Assembly: GCA_038049695.1 (NCBI GenBank)
Contig: CP142461.1
Span: 30,697,001 to 30,761,000, forward strand
Length of the DNA stretch: 64,000 nucleotides
Direction of reading: 5' to 3'
Source: Cinnamomum chago
Taxonomy: Eukaryota; Streptophyta; Magnoliopsida; Laurales; Lauraceae
Of the stretch, positions 48,201 through 59,509 are shown piece after piece. The translations under genes were made by a program, and so were the position numbers. The notes beneath the pieces were generated by a model. It was not told the DNA's origin, did not search any database, and saw only the letters and a program-made list of their open reading frames with translations. Position 1 is the first letter of the stretch. Each line of letters starts with the position of its first letter.

Positions 48201-48943
48201 TTATTTCATTCACATATATGAACAGGTTACACAGTTGTACAATCAAGAAAATGCACGTGTCAATAAGCAACTTCTGGACTTAGCACGAGGACCTGATAGA
48301 AGAGTGACACGATACAAGGGTTGTGTCATTAATGGTCTACGATTTCATACAAAAGATCGTGAGATGTTTCAGAAAACTCAGAATAGTGGCGTGGTTGTGA
48401 AGGGAGATGATGAAACAGGAAACTAAGATTACTATGGTGTCCTTATAGACATTGTTCAATTGGATTATTTTGGGGACAACAATGTTTTATTGTTCAAGTG
48501 TGATTGGTGGGATGTCGGCAAAGAAGGTAGAGGAATACAAACAGATAAACACAACTATACCAGTGTCAATTTCACAAAGAAATGGAATACCAATGAGCCA
48601 TTTGTGCTAGCATCCCAAGCGGTACAAATTTTTTACGTCAAGGACTCCAACCAAATTAGGCAATAATTGGCAAGTCGTGGTGAAGACACAAGCTCGAGAC
48701 TTGTATGATGTACCGGAAGATGAAGATAAAGAGTCGATCGGTGATGACGAGCCATACCAACAAAATAAGTCATATAGTGTAGCTGATACATTGAGAGTTA
48801 GTGATGATGACTTTGTGGCATGGCAAAGAGATGATATTCCTCCAACTCTTATTGATGCGAATCTTCTAGTGCATGAGGAAGTAAAAGATGATGATGTTGA
48901 TACTTTCATTAATGATGAAAGTGAGGAGGATGATACCTATTGA
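45250..48943 (+). pseudogene. CACTA TNP2-like transposase, decayed
   Basis: In order: a transposase-associated domain (PGKKIRCPCVKCNN, about 45,345-45,480), the tnp2 core (FYEAKNIIRDLGLDYVRIHAC at about 45,840-45,905, CPKCKEPRY, LPPWKCMK, WTINDFPAYDNLSGWSTKG, HHNLDVMHIEKNVCDN to about 46,960), a DUF4218 domain (about 47,100-47,740, VQYRWMYSIERY) and a DUF4216 domain (about 48,400-48,660, FKCDWWDVG). These are the domains of plant En/Spm TNPD proteins. It is broken by an early TGA at about 45,283, a stop at about 45,682, several frameshifts (about 46,120, 46,375, 46,590, 47,270, 47,690) and an 89-bp insertion at 46,968-47,056. The C-terminal tail is acidic. Confidence 0.85.
46968..47056. mobile_element. 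89-bp LTR-like insertion in the TNP2 gene
   Basis: It starts TGTAACGCCCC and ends GGGGCGTCACA, forming an imperfect inverted pair, with a perfect 5-bp TSD GATAT (46,963-46,967 and 47,057-47,061). Removing it with one TSD copy would bring together neighbouring parts of the TNP2 core that the family has adjacent. Inside are 'tctatagtcgatgtaggact' words like those at ends of short plant TRIM/SMART LTRs. It is best read as a solo LTR of a miniature retrotransposon. Confidence 0.85.
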
Positions 48944-48954
48944 TTATGATAATG

Positions 48955-49235
48955 AAAAGTTGCATCTCTCCATGAATAGACACGTTTTTTGCTATAAATA
49001 AACTCCAAATCTAAAATTAGATTCATCTTTGTTATGGGAATTCAATAAGATTGCTAATTATTGAATTCAGGCTTTGTTGTCTCTTGGAGGTAATTTGCCA
49101 ATACACCTGTTAGCAAACTTTTCATAGTGGGGGCAAATAAAACCTTAAGGAAAGTATTCCTACTCCTCAAACCCACATTTTTTGTCTGTTTTATCTGCAC
49201 TCAACAGTTCTCCACCCACTTTTTTTTTCAACATC
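48955..49235 (+). repeat. Second copy of the Copia LTR/leader junction
   Basis: This aligns with 36,016-36,285 (about 90%): 'gttgcatctct.catgaatagacac', 'ttgctataaataaactcc' (TATA-like), 'gaattcaataagattgct', 'gtgggggcaaataa' and 'ctgcactcaacagttctcc'. It passes beyond the LTR part into the leader before gag, so it is not simply the 3' LTR of the element at 35.5 kb. The left end is cut by the CACTA; the right homology ends at a T run. Confidence 0.8.
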
Positions 49236-50570
49236 ATTTTCTTTTTGTCTTCTTTTTCTTTTAAGAACACTCTTTCATGGGTTCTGGGTTCTCTTAATTT
49301 GTTTTGATCTGTAGATATCAAGGTTCCTCTTTCTTTTTCTTTCTTTTTTTTTTTTGATACTGGGTGCTTGCTTGATGGGTCTATTTTTCTAAGATCCCTT
49401 TTGTCTTTTAACCTTTTAAATTGTTTTGTAATGAGTAGTTTCTTGGGTTTTATCCATTGCAATTGATGGGTTCTGATTGAATGCATTTGTCTAGATTTTG
49501 AAGATTTTCAATGTATAGTTTGTGTGTAGTTTTTAGTTTACTTGAGTACATTGGTTGGGATTTTTTGTTTTTTCATCTGGGTTTTTGTGTGTAATTTTCA
49601 TCTTATCTTTTCATTTTTTACTTTGATCCCTTTATCTCTCGAAACATCCAATCAAATATAGAAATATGTGAGTTTACGGGAGTGGTCGAGATTGTAGGAA
49701 GTGGGAGTGGGATTTTAGCTTTTATACCCACCCCTTTTTGCACGCAGGATTTGCATATCCGATGGGGGGAGATCGGATCCCAAAATGATATAAAAAAATC
49801 AGCGATGATTTACGGCTGCCAAACTTGGATATAGCATATAATAGTGGAAAGAAAAAATATTTTCCCTGCAGATTTTGTTACCGAACTTGCCCTTTAGGAA
49901 TCAAAACACGGCTATGCACCCAAATTTGAACCGTTGATCGGTCCTAGATCTTGAGATACTTGTGAAATACATTAGAACCTTAGATCTACATTTTTAGAGT
50001 TCTGTGGCCACAAAAGTATGATCTAATCCGTTGAATCTTTTTGGAAAATTGAAAACAACTCTGTGTCCAAATTTCAGCCCCTAATTCATTTTTAGAACTT
50101 AGGAAGTGAAGAAAAACTTAGGGCCATTGGATATGTTCGTAAAAGGTTGCAGTTTAAACCAGAGTTTTAACTCACATGTCGAAAACACTTGGGACTGTTC
50201 CAGATTACATGGGATTTCAAACTGGTTCATTTTCTAAACTTTTTTTAATCATATTTTTTACCACTAAATCATGATCCAGACCATTGAAAACATGCACAAG
50301 CCTAAACAAAGCCGTGTGCTCAAGTTTGAGCCATTGATCGTTCCCAAATCTTGAGATATTTGAGAAACACTTCAAAACTTTAAATCTGTATTTTTGGAGT
50401 TCTTTGGCCCAAAAACATGATTTGAACCGTAGATCTTCTTTGGATAGCTGAAAATGGCTATGTGTTCAAATTTTAGTCCCTGGGTTGTTGCAGATCTCGA
50501 GAACATGATGAAAAAAAAAAAGAACCCTTGGATTCTTGAGGCATCTCTCTCAACCTATGTTTCATCTTAC
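49236..50570. other. Non-coding, with a diverged direct repeat
   Basis: No gene is seen. About 49,900-50,170 and 50,300-50,520 are diverged direct repeats roughly 404 bp apart ('aaatttgaaccgttgatcg' / 'aagtttgagccattgatcg', 'tcttgagatacttg', 'atttttagagttct.tggcc'). The first 400 bp are T-rich. Confidence 0.5.
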
Positions 50571-50575
50571 CATAC

Positions 50576-53366
50576 TGTCGCGACCCCGGAACGGATCCCC
50601 GGGCCCGCGACGCGATTTAGTGATGATTACTACTATTGAAGATTTTGTTTTCCCACAGGTTCCCGCGGTGAGGATTCCCAAAGACACGCGGAATCTGACT
50701 CACACGTACACGATTGCGGAAGCGTGTAGCAAAATACATCACGATAAGCACAACCAAATATTTAAGTGCTATAACATTTAATAACATGACATAGCATCAA
50801 AGAAAAGAGTTATCATGGCATTCCCAAACATAGATCAAGTTATAAGTTTAACACGAAAGTAAGTTAAGATTAGTACAACCCATAAGAGACCAATAAGGGT
50901 CAATACAATCTCAAAACAACCAAAAGAAACCCCAAGACTAAAGGTGATGAAACTCGAGAACCAGACCGACATCTAAATGACATCGTCGGGCTGCCACTCT
51001 CTCACGGGAGTTGGCTCACAAGCCTCCTCCTGACGCTCCTCCTCAAAGGCAACGTCTCCTGCACCTGGGCACCAACAAACAAGGGTCAAACACGACGGTT
51101 TGGCAGGTAATCAATGTAGGCATGAACATGAACAATAACATGTGAGCAAATCTTTGGTATGAAGTACTATCAAAACTGAGATACATTTTCAAGAATACGA
51201 ACAAAGCTGAGATACAAAAACAAACTAGCATGAGTACATAATATATCATGAATAGTTACAATCCACAAAGAGCCCATCCTTTCTCTATCATTTATATAAT
51301 GAAAAGAGCAAGCACGCACGACAAGCACGATATACATAATATAAGCGCGACACGATTTCCCACAAAGACGGGAATTCCGGCCGCGGAACCGGACACGCAC
51401 GATGTGTAATAAATACACGACCAGACTGCAGACAGTCCACATGTTTAAAGACCCCCAGACAGTGGATCAAACCGAAAGGGCAGTCTAAGTTCAGTGGTGT
51501 TTACTTAATTCATGAATGCACAAAACACGTGAAACACGATCAAAGCATGTCGAGATAAAAAAGGGGGAAATCACTTATCAAAACACGACGAACACGACTA
51601 GCAAGAGGCATAATAATTATGCATAACACGCATAGGAAGTGATCCCCTTTTTCTTGAAACAAAACTTCAAAACCGCTTATACTTGAAACTCAAAACAAGT
51701 GCACGTTTATACTCATCGTACCAAGACGGAAGTTCAAATACAAAATCTGACAAGCATGTGCTAAGGCTACTAATTGACCTTTGTGTAATTGAGACCCCAA
51801 ACGTCAGAAAATACAAGAATTGGTGTCCCCGAAGTTGGGTTTCATTTCGAAGTTCCATTTACACAATGTCAAGTTAAAACCCTTAACATAGTCTAGTTTT
51901 CAACCCTCAAGAAAACACACAAAATGGAAAAAACTCATCTTCCTGAATCTGGCAGGTTCGCTCGAGCGGACCTGCCACGTTGATGACACTTCGCTCGAGC
52001 GGACCTGACAAGGCGTAGACAGTTCGCTCGAGCGAATGTTGGCTCGAGCGGATAATAAAATGCGTTCGAACGAATGACTCTCTGCCTCGCTCCATAGCAG
52101 ATAGTGGCTTGTTCGCTCGAGCGGACCCAGGGGTCGCTCGAGCGAACAGGCTGCTGCCTGAGCTCGCTGAGTGCGGAAATCTCCTTTCCTTTGCACATCT
52201 TTCACTACATTCTTCTCCTTCTCCTCATCCATCAACCACATATCATCCCTTGAGCCTTCATGCTCACCAAGGGTTCATTTACAACATTTCACACATCCAA
52301 AACCCATAACAATAAAATCATGAAGCTTGTAAACAAGTAAAATGCAAAATTTCTAAATAACAATGGAAATCAAAATATCATGCACATGAAGCCCATAAAG
52401 ATTACTTGCCTTGACCAAAGCTAACAATCCTTCTCAAGCACTTCCCTCAAGCTAATCACACACTACAAAAACCCAAGAGAAAACCACACAAACTCAACCA
52501 AATGGAACAAAGAACCCATTTAACAAAAAAGGGGTTTGTAACTATGAAAATCATGATCTTAGAGGACTAAAAAGACTTAATGAAAAATCAAGGATTGAAG
52601 CTCTTACCTAAAAATGACCAAACAAGAGGAGATGAAGAAGATGATGAGCTTGTCTCCCAAGAAACTCCGAGAAATTGGTACCAATGGAAAGCTTGTAAGA
52701 AGAGGAAGAAGGTGATAGCTTGGAATTCTATTTGGAGCTCTCTAGCCAAAGCATGCAAGGGAAATGAAGAAGGAAGGAAAAGAGGTTTTCCTTGCCCTAG
52801 GTCAAGAATAATTGCAGAGATTTGGGGGAAATGAATGGAATGAGAGGGAGAAGAGACTTAAGTGAAGACAATGGGCCCCCATTTGACTTGAACTTTGAAA
52901 CGGCCAAAACATGATCTTATGGACCTCGGATGACTTCAACGAAGAAGAATAAAACGATCGTCGAAATATCTAGTTTCCAAAAAGTATATTTTTGACATGG
53001 TTTTGAGATCTCGAAAATTGTGTCCAGATTTGTGCAAGAAAGACAATTTTACCCTCTTTGGGCCAAAACATGGGTTTTTGGGCTTCAAACATGAGTATGC
53101 TTAAAACAAAAGTTGCAACACGTCGAAACACCATTCAAATGAAATCAAAATCACAATCACACGGAAAACGATACGATCTTCCCAAGCTTACACGTGCACT
53201 CAGGCCTTCCTGAGTGTGTCTAATTAATACTAAACGTTCTCAAAATTCCCAGAGCTATGTCCAAGACTAAACTAATCATTTCTAACCCAACAACCACTCA
53301 ACTCACTTAGGACTAAACACACACTAATCGCACACTAATCGAATTGGTCTGGGTCGGGGTTTAACA
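50576..53366 (-). mobile_element. Giant solo LTR, 2.8 kb
   Basis: It starts TGTCGCGACCCCGG and ends GGGTCGGGGTTTAACA, with a perfect TSD CATAC (50,571-50,575 and 53,367-53,371). No coding capacity is recognised. It shares with the 6,483 element the clustered CGCTCGAGCG palindromes, and with the 14,850 element the minus-strand 'ttaggtaagagcttcaa'-like GT donor (AG|GTAAGAG, about 52,607) and the GC donor (AAG|GCAAGT, 52,404-52,411). I see no convincing TATA box. Confidence 0.87.
51956..52147. repeat. Palindromic TCGCTCGAGCGA repeats in the 50.6-kb LTR
   Basis: Six or seven copies of TTCGCTCGAGCGRAC-type palindromes within 190 bp, several followed by 'cctg'. Same motif as at 7,853-7,999. Confidence 0.85.
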
Positions 53367-53684
53367 CATACGATCTATTTAGAAAAGATCTATTTCCGTC
53401 CACTCTTTTTGAGACAGATCTATATCATACAGATCTATTTTACATCTACCGATGCCGATGGGTAAATATTGATTGATAACATATTTTCGACACATATTCT
53501 ACAATAAGGTAAACTCAAAAAAGAAAAGAACAAAATAAGGAAACCACAAAATGAAGGCCTTACACAGATTCACACCCTCAGATATTACATTTATCAAGAG
53601 TGCTTATGGGCTGGCCAAATTGAACCCAACAATATGGGCTGAATTTGAATCTAGCTTTTAGTTCCGTGGTGCCTACATGGGCCT

Positions 53685-53895
53685 CACTACAAGAAAAACT
53701 GCTTTTAGCGGGGGCCGGCAGCCGCCGGTAAAAGTGGTATTGGCCGCCGGTAAAACCTTTAACGGCGGCCAAAGTGGCCGTTGCTTAGCGACAATATAGA
53801 TGGAGTGGGTAAAAATATCAACGGCGTTTTTGGGGGCGCCGCTAAATTTTACTTTTACCGGCGGCCACTGACCGCCGGTAAAACATTTATCCATC
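53685..53895. repeat. CACTA terminus and subterminal repeats
   Basis: The terminal CACTACAAGAAAA is followed by at least six copies of (g)ccgccggtaaaa or its complement ttttaccggcgg. GC-rich words here contrast with the AT-rich surroundings. Confidence 0.85.
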
Positions 53896-53925
53896 GGCAT
53901 TCATCAAGATAAAATCAAAATCCAA

Positions 53926-56399
53926 TCAAATGTAAGGATTGATGTGTGAAGTGTAGTCTCTGATGCCTGCACCTTCCCATCCCATACATTCCTCCCACAA
54001 GTCCCAGCTTGGATCATGCATTCCCCTCATGGAATCATCATAACCATCTTCACTGTATTGATCATAAGATTCATCCGAATTAGATTCCCTCAGATTCGTC
54101 ATCACCATCTGCATAAATCAAACAAACATAACCAACGTTAGATTTCTATAACATCTAAAATTTTATCAGATGTTTTGGATTACACACAGTGGGTGAAAAG
54201 CCCAATCACTTTTTCATCACCTGAGTATATATATCATCACCTATGGAGCTAGAAGATCCTCCTTCTTGGGCAGCACTTAGTTCCTTAAACTTTGACTGAA
54301 CAGAAAAATTAATTAGTGTCATTATACACAAATTGAGGCTTATTGTTAAAATTATCAACTGACGTACAATGATTTCCGTTGATTTCTCATCAACAGGAGT
54401 CTCGTCCTTCCGACTATGGGTGCGAATGAATAGATCCGCCCGAGAAGGAATACTCCCATCAGTCCTGCTCCGAGTCTATCCATGTACAAAGTTAATTTCA
54501 TTACAAAGTTGAATGTCAACGTAAATTCTAAAATAATAAATAATATATTGAACCCATGTACCTCCTCATCTCTATGTCGAGCAAAACTCTTAGTTCCCCC
54601 TGTATGTCTAAGTTTTTGAGCGCTACGATTGGCCTTATTTTTCGAAGCCACAGCCTACATATATTCAACAATATTGCAACAATTTAAAGACGCGAGCAAA
54701 AAGGACTCTTTCACTAAAACATTTTAACAATGGTTTCATACCTGAACCTCTGGACTGCCCCAACATTGCACAAGCCAAGCCCAATCTTCACTAGAAACAT
54801 CAGGGGGTCTATGCTGAAGCCGTTCCTCATCTGTATTCCACAAAGAATAGTACTTATCCTTAATGTCCTTTTTATAATCTCTGTATTTCTTTCCTAACCT
54901 TTGTAGAACCCACTTTTTCCTCTCATCATCAACCACCGCGTAGTCCTGAGATTCAAAAATTGGATTTTCAGCATTGGATATTGGGGTCTTTTGGAGTTTG
55001 GTATTTGAGGATCTTCCCGACAATGCCTCATCATATAATTGTATGGACAAGTAATTACAGGATCCATGCGTCATAACATTCACGATTAACCTCATATTCT
55101 TTCTTGTGACTCGTGAAATTCAGGTATGTGCTTGGATTTTGTGCATGATTTACAAGAAGGTGAATTCAAAATTTTGTGCCCCTGCTGTGATTCTGTTTTC
55201 CCTAGATTCCATAAGTAGCCTAGGGGTATTATAAGAACTGGGTATCGGTTGAAGCGGGTAAAGTGAGATTAAGGTGCCTTACCACTAAATTATCAATAGT
55301 TTTGTACATTGACAACTTGGATTGGTAGGTCTCCAGGGTTAGGCAAGTCAAACGAATCAAGCCAATTAAGACCACACTTGACTTGTTGACCTAAAATGCA
55401 AAGAAAAGACTAGTTGTAAGGGTTTTAGAATGAAAACAGAGATGTGGGTTTTGTATGTCATTAATGAGTTTTATCATGTTTAATGTAGAGATAGAGAGAT
55501 GGGTTTTTCATGTTTTTTTCATAAAAAAACAGTAGTTGGGTCTCAAATCCATGACATTAAACCTACAAAGCAAAATGCCTAGACAGAGAAATAACAGAGA
55601 TGTGGGATTTGTATGTTCTAACAGAGCACATAGCCAGCCCTTCATGAGCTATATCATGTTTAATGCAGAACAAGATATGGGTTTTACATATTTTTACAAG
55701 CAAAACCATACTTGGGTCTCAAATGCAATGCAGAATTTCTAATCCAATGCACGAGAATCAGATGACTTTCACATTTTCACTGGCCATGTAATTAATGCAG
55801 GGACAGAATTGGAATAAGAGAATAAAAGCTACAAATGGGAGGAATTTAGAGCATACCAAACGGCAATGCAGATCATATACCCAGAAGAAGAGAAGAAAAT
55901 AACTCAAAGCACAGAAGACATGAATATAGAACTAAAACTTTAAAAAAAAAAAAAAACCCCCCATAAATCACCCCTCATTACACCATGTACATTTCATTTC
56001 AACATCCCAGACATCACGTAAAAACAACCCAGTGACCCAGGGATAGATTCCCGTGCATTTGTGAGAGTGTTGGCAAAAACAGAAAAATAACTAAAGAAGG
56101 GAGATGTACTAGTATGCAAAAATAAATGGTTCATTACTATTTACCTGGATATGCTTCCACATTTTCTCTTTTGATTGCTCTGGAACGTCAGCCCATTTCG
56201 TAACCTGTAATGGTGCATTACCAGGTGTCCTTACAATTATTCCGCATAATGTGGCGAAAGGCCTAGCATTATCACCTATAGGTTGCCCTTCTGCATTGAA
56301 CTGCACAACTAGTTTATCATCGGGCCGCCTATTAAACAATTTAATGCCTCGGCTGCTCCCTCGAGTCCTCTTTTTCCCACTGGTAGGATCTGTTTTCAA
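53926..56399 (-). CDS. Ptta/En-Spm plant transposase (Transposase_24-like), multi-exon, partial
   Basis: Minus-strand exons with matching splice signals read as a TNPA/Ptta-type protein. They are: about 56,399-56,145 ([23 protein letters not shown]...[10 protein letters not shown]), donor CAG|GTAAAT; about 54,947-54,742 ([27 protein letters not shown], then [22 protein letters not shown]), donor CAG|GTATGA; 54,654-54,562 ([23 protein letters not shown]), donor GAG|GTACAT; about 54,476-54,372 ([20 protein letters not shown]); about 54,297-54,214 ([24 protein letters not shown]); and an acidic end near 54,114-53,926. These motifs match plant Ptta/En/Spm transposase proteins of CACTA elements. 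Exon frames look open, so it may be recent. The N-terminal part was not found upstream of 56,399, where host-gene fragments begin. Confidence 0.7.
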
Positions 56400-56832
56400 A
56401 GTTTAAGAGTTGATAACCGATACAATACTAAAGAATAATATTGACAGCCCACTAGACAAAATGGTTTAGAATTTAGATCAGCATACACAGGCACAGCCGA
56501 CGCAGAAACATCCCAAGACAAACCAATTCAAGAGGGGAAAAAAACTGAAAAGAGCACTGCAAGTCTACAACACATGATATCAATTACAGAGAGAATGTCA
56601 ATCAAAATGCCACTGGTTCAGGGAAATACATTTACCTTAGTGGCATTTAGTGCTTGGCCACCAGGTGCCTATAAATATTTCATTTGTAAAGGAAGAGAAC
56701 TATCACAGATTATCTCATCTCTAACTATAAATCAGGCATTAATAATCCCATTGGGCCCTTGCTCAAAAGAAATAACTTAAGATAATTTCAAGAAAAGCCC
56801 TTGCTTCACACCTTCACCTTAGCTGCAGCTTC

Positions 56833-57312
56833 CTAGATCTGCTCAATTGTGAAAACACCAATGATGTCATCATCTGTCACTGCATTAATAACTGCCAACG
56901 CAACATCATCTACACTAACAAGTGGTGCTAACAGGAGATCAGAAGCTGGAAGTGAATTCAAAGGCCTTGTAATATTTTCAATTGCCTGCAGGAACCTTTC
57001 TAATGGTTCTCCTATCAAATCAAGCGGGATCTCGAAGCCATCCACTCTTCGTTTCCCATATATGAAACCCGGCCTTAATACAACACCTGACAGGTTCAAA
57101 ATTCAGAACTGGAGCAATATTCCCCTAGAAAAAAGACTAAGCAAGAAAGTACGATGAATGACCGACTAAGATAGAGAATTAATTACCAGAGCTTGGGTAT
57201 TTGCCAAGGACCTCTGATTCAGCTTTCCTCTTTCCAGTGAAGTATCCCAAAGAAAGTAGAAATGATGGCAGATTGTAATCATGCACAGATATCAGGATAA
57301 ACTTAGGAGTTC
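56833..57312 (-). pseudogene. Fragment of an At1g32220-like NAD(P)-binding Rossmann-fold gene
   Basis: Two minus-strand exons with correct splice sites: 57,312-57,187 (TPKFILISVHDYNLPSFLL...GYFTGKRKAE, acceptor TTGCAG, donor CTG|GTAATT) and 57,086 down to 56,833 (GVVLRPGFIYGKRRVDG...VSVDDVALAVINA...GVFTIEQI). The two join in phase (Ser-Ser-Gly-Val). The protein resembles the C-terminal part of the plastid/mitochondrial epimerase-like family of Arabidopsis At1g32220. A TAG at 56,833-56,835 stands where the family continues with Lys (EAAAKV follows in frame). The Rossmann nucleotide-binding N-terminus is absent, so this is a fragment. Confidence 0.8.
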
Positions 57313-57418
57313 CTGCAATGAAAAACAACATATGTGAATATGAAGAATTACTAGTCCTCCGAACCAGAAGTATACATGCATTAGTTCACTGATTCATTAA
57401 GACGAGGCATAAACTAAC

Positions 57419-58255
57419 CGGCAATCTGACAGCTATGCTTAAGAGAGCAATTCTATTGATTCCAGCACGCATGTTCACATCACCAATAAATGTGAACCTC
57501 CTATTTTCTCTGTTTCCATGGGCAGATCCTAATACAACATAGATGCATTTGTTTGGCTTTTCATTTCATGAGGTTTAGTTATACTGTTCTATCCATGATA
57601 GGAACAAGGTAGAAGCTGCTGTTCTAACAAATGTACCTGACAGTTGTCCATTGATGAAGACATGGAGAGCATGGCCTGCTGATTGTACAGTAAGAACAGG
57701 AGGCCGACCTCCCCGCAAGGATGATTCGGATGGACTAATATCAACACTGAAAATAGCATGATGTTAGTGGTTTATGACAATAGGATATACATATGATAAA
57801 CATTTCATACCAATGAAGCATATACATATGATAAACATTTCATACCAAGAAGTGTCAAATGATTCTTTTAACACATGAGACATGAACCATAATTAGGAGG
57901 TTCTCAGCAATCAGCATGGATGGTTGAATGATAAACCACATAAATGGAGAATCCAAACCCTTCCAAGGGTGGATTTTTCCGGGAAAACTGTACAGTTACA
58001 TTTACTTTGGTCAACTTGTTTCTTAATCATATCTCCTCAGAAGTGACTGAATTGATGATTGTCCAAAAAAATAGTTTTGGGCTATTGACCATCCATAGTT
58101 TTTGCTATTTGAAACCGGTTAGCTTACTGTTTCTTGAGAAGGAGAACTTGGCCTCTGCTCACCTGGTCATGTACCACAGATAGTCACTGGTATCCCTAGT
58201 GACACTTAACTGCTCCAACAGACCAACTGCAGTGATCATCGAATTATCCCCCAAT
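57419..58255 (-). pseudogene. Fragment of a GH35 beta-galactosidase gene, three exons
   Basis: Minus-strand exons: about 58,255-58,163 ([20 protein letters not shown], donor CAG|GTGAGC), 57,746-57,637 ([14 protein letters not shown]...[15 protein letters not shown], donor CAG|GTACAT) and 57,528-57,419 (GSAHGNRENRRFTFIG...NRIALLSIAVRLP). They match consecutive exons of plant BGAL-type beta-galactosidases, after the catalytic barrel. Junction phases are kept (AG|T giving Ser; G|GA giving Gly), and introns are present, so capture was at DNA level. The family's VGLPN is VRLP here. The catalytic domain and signal peptide are missing. Confidence 0.88.
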
Positions 58256-58582
58256 GAAGCAATAAAACACCTTCTCTTTTTTGTGTGCAAAAGCTCCCTT
58301 AAATAACATATGGTGCAAATCAGGAACAGTAATATATAGAAACACATGGGAAGCTACACATGCATGTTTGTCTATAATTACTCTGTCAAAATCAAAATTA
58401 AAAGGAGCAATCAAAATAGTACAGAATAGAACAAACCTAAAAAAAAAAAAAAAAGAAGAAGAAAAAATCAGACCTGAGGAATAGATTGGTTGGGCCAACA
58501 AGATAAGCTGGATCAATTCAGTTCCATTCTTTTTTGTGGGTGGAAATTTATGATACCCAGATGCTTCAAAGTTATTTCTTCA

Positions 58583-58852
<270 letters not shown>

Positions 58853-58952
58853 TCAAACAACAAAAAGGGGAGTAAACTGGGTATCGATCATTAAACCATC
58901 CAAAAACAAATAAATAAATAAACCAACAGCAATTTGGTTTGATTTGTAGAAC

Positions 58953-59072
58953 CTCCAAGAAACGCACTGGCAACTCTCCTCTACTCTTTGCCTCTGGTAT
59001 TGAGTGAGGCTCCCTAAAATTAGTCAGAAAAGTCAGTCTCCCATCTCTTGTACAGCCCAACCAAGTGGCCAA
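58953..59072 (-). pseudogene. Fragment of a TANGO2/NRDE-family gene, one exon
   Basis: A minus-strand exon reads TWLGCTRDGRLTFLTNFREP then AKSRGELPVRFLE, ending GAG|GTTCTA. This matches an internal N-terminal exon of the plant Ser/Thr-rich TANGO2 homologues (NRDE family), whose proteins contain TWL.ST.(N/D)GR.AFLTN and AKSRG.LPVRFLES. The conserved N-terminal NRDE motif is not found upstream. It is the fourth captured host fragment, on the same strand as the others. Confidence 0.7.
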
Positions 59073-59114
59073 GGCCTTAGTAATGAACACATTGACAGAC
59101 CTCTGATCATCCAA

Positions 59115-59509
59115 TCAGAATAGCCCCCAACCTACCAGTCTCAATAATAGTTAGCAGGAAGATATGTTTCATTGAATATTCGGTGAAGCAACCTCACTGG
59201 ATCCTTTCTTTTAGCTCATTCCTGCTAATAAATACCAAGCCCTTTTCAATTAAGATGCTTGCTATAGTTGAGCTCCAATTAACTGATTAGTAATTGAAAC
59301 TTATCTATGCCCGATATGATTTATTTTCAATATTAAACAGAAGCTTTACAGGTGCCCCCATGTGCCAGGTAAGAGAAACAAAGGGTCAGTGGATGGGGGC
59401 AATGTCATGTGTCTTGACATGATACCAGTAGACACACCCTTGCGGATATAATATAACACTATACAACCAGCTAAATAGCAATTTAAAGTTTATGGAAGTT
59501 CAGGCTCAC
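59115..59509. other. Unassigned stretch between captured fragments and hAT element
   Basis: No gene or clear repeat is recognised. The right terminus of the third CACTA element could have been here but I see no GTAGTG-type end. Confidence 0.4.

Larger units (their letters stand above)
40672..48950 (+). mobile_element. Second CACTA element with TNP2 gene, 3' end missing
   Basis: The left end (TGCTTCAAGAAAGTTAGC, 40,672 on) is a worn version of the CACTACAAGAAA-type terminus seen at 53,685, with the same following 'gcttttag.gg'. Subterminal repeats run from 40,690 to about 41,560. Then come a promoter/leader region and the TNP2 pseudogene (45,250-48,943). No matching right terminus was found: the sequence switches to a Copia leader copy at about 48,955, so the 3' part is lost. 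It truncates the Copia pol gene. Confidence 0.65.

Noticed and set aside
48955-49235. 3' LTR of the Copia element at 35.5 kb
   Set aside because: Homology runs past the LTR end into the pre-gag leader, and no pol remainder lies before it, so it is not a simple 3' LTR.
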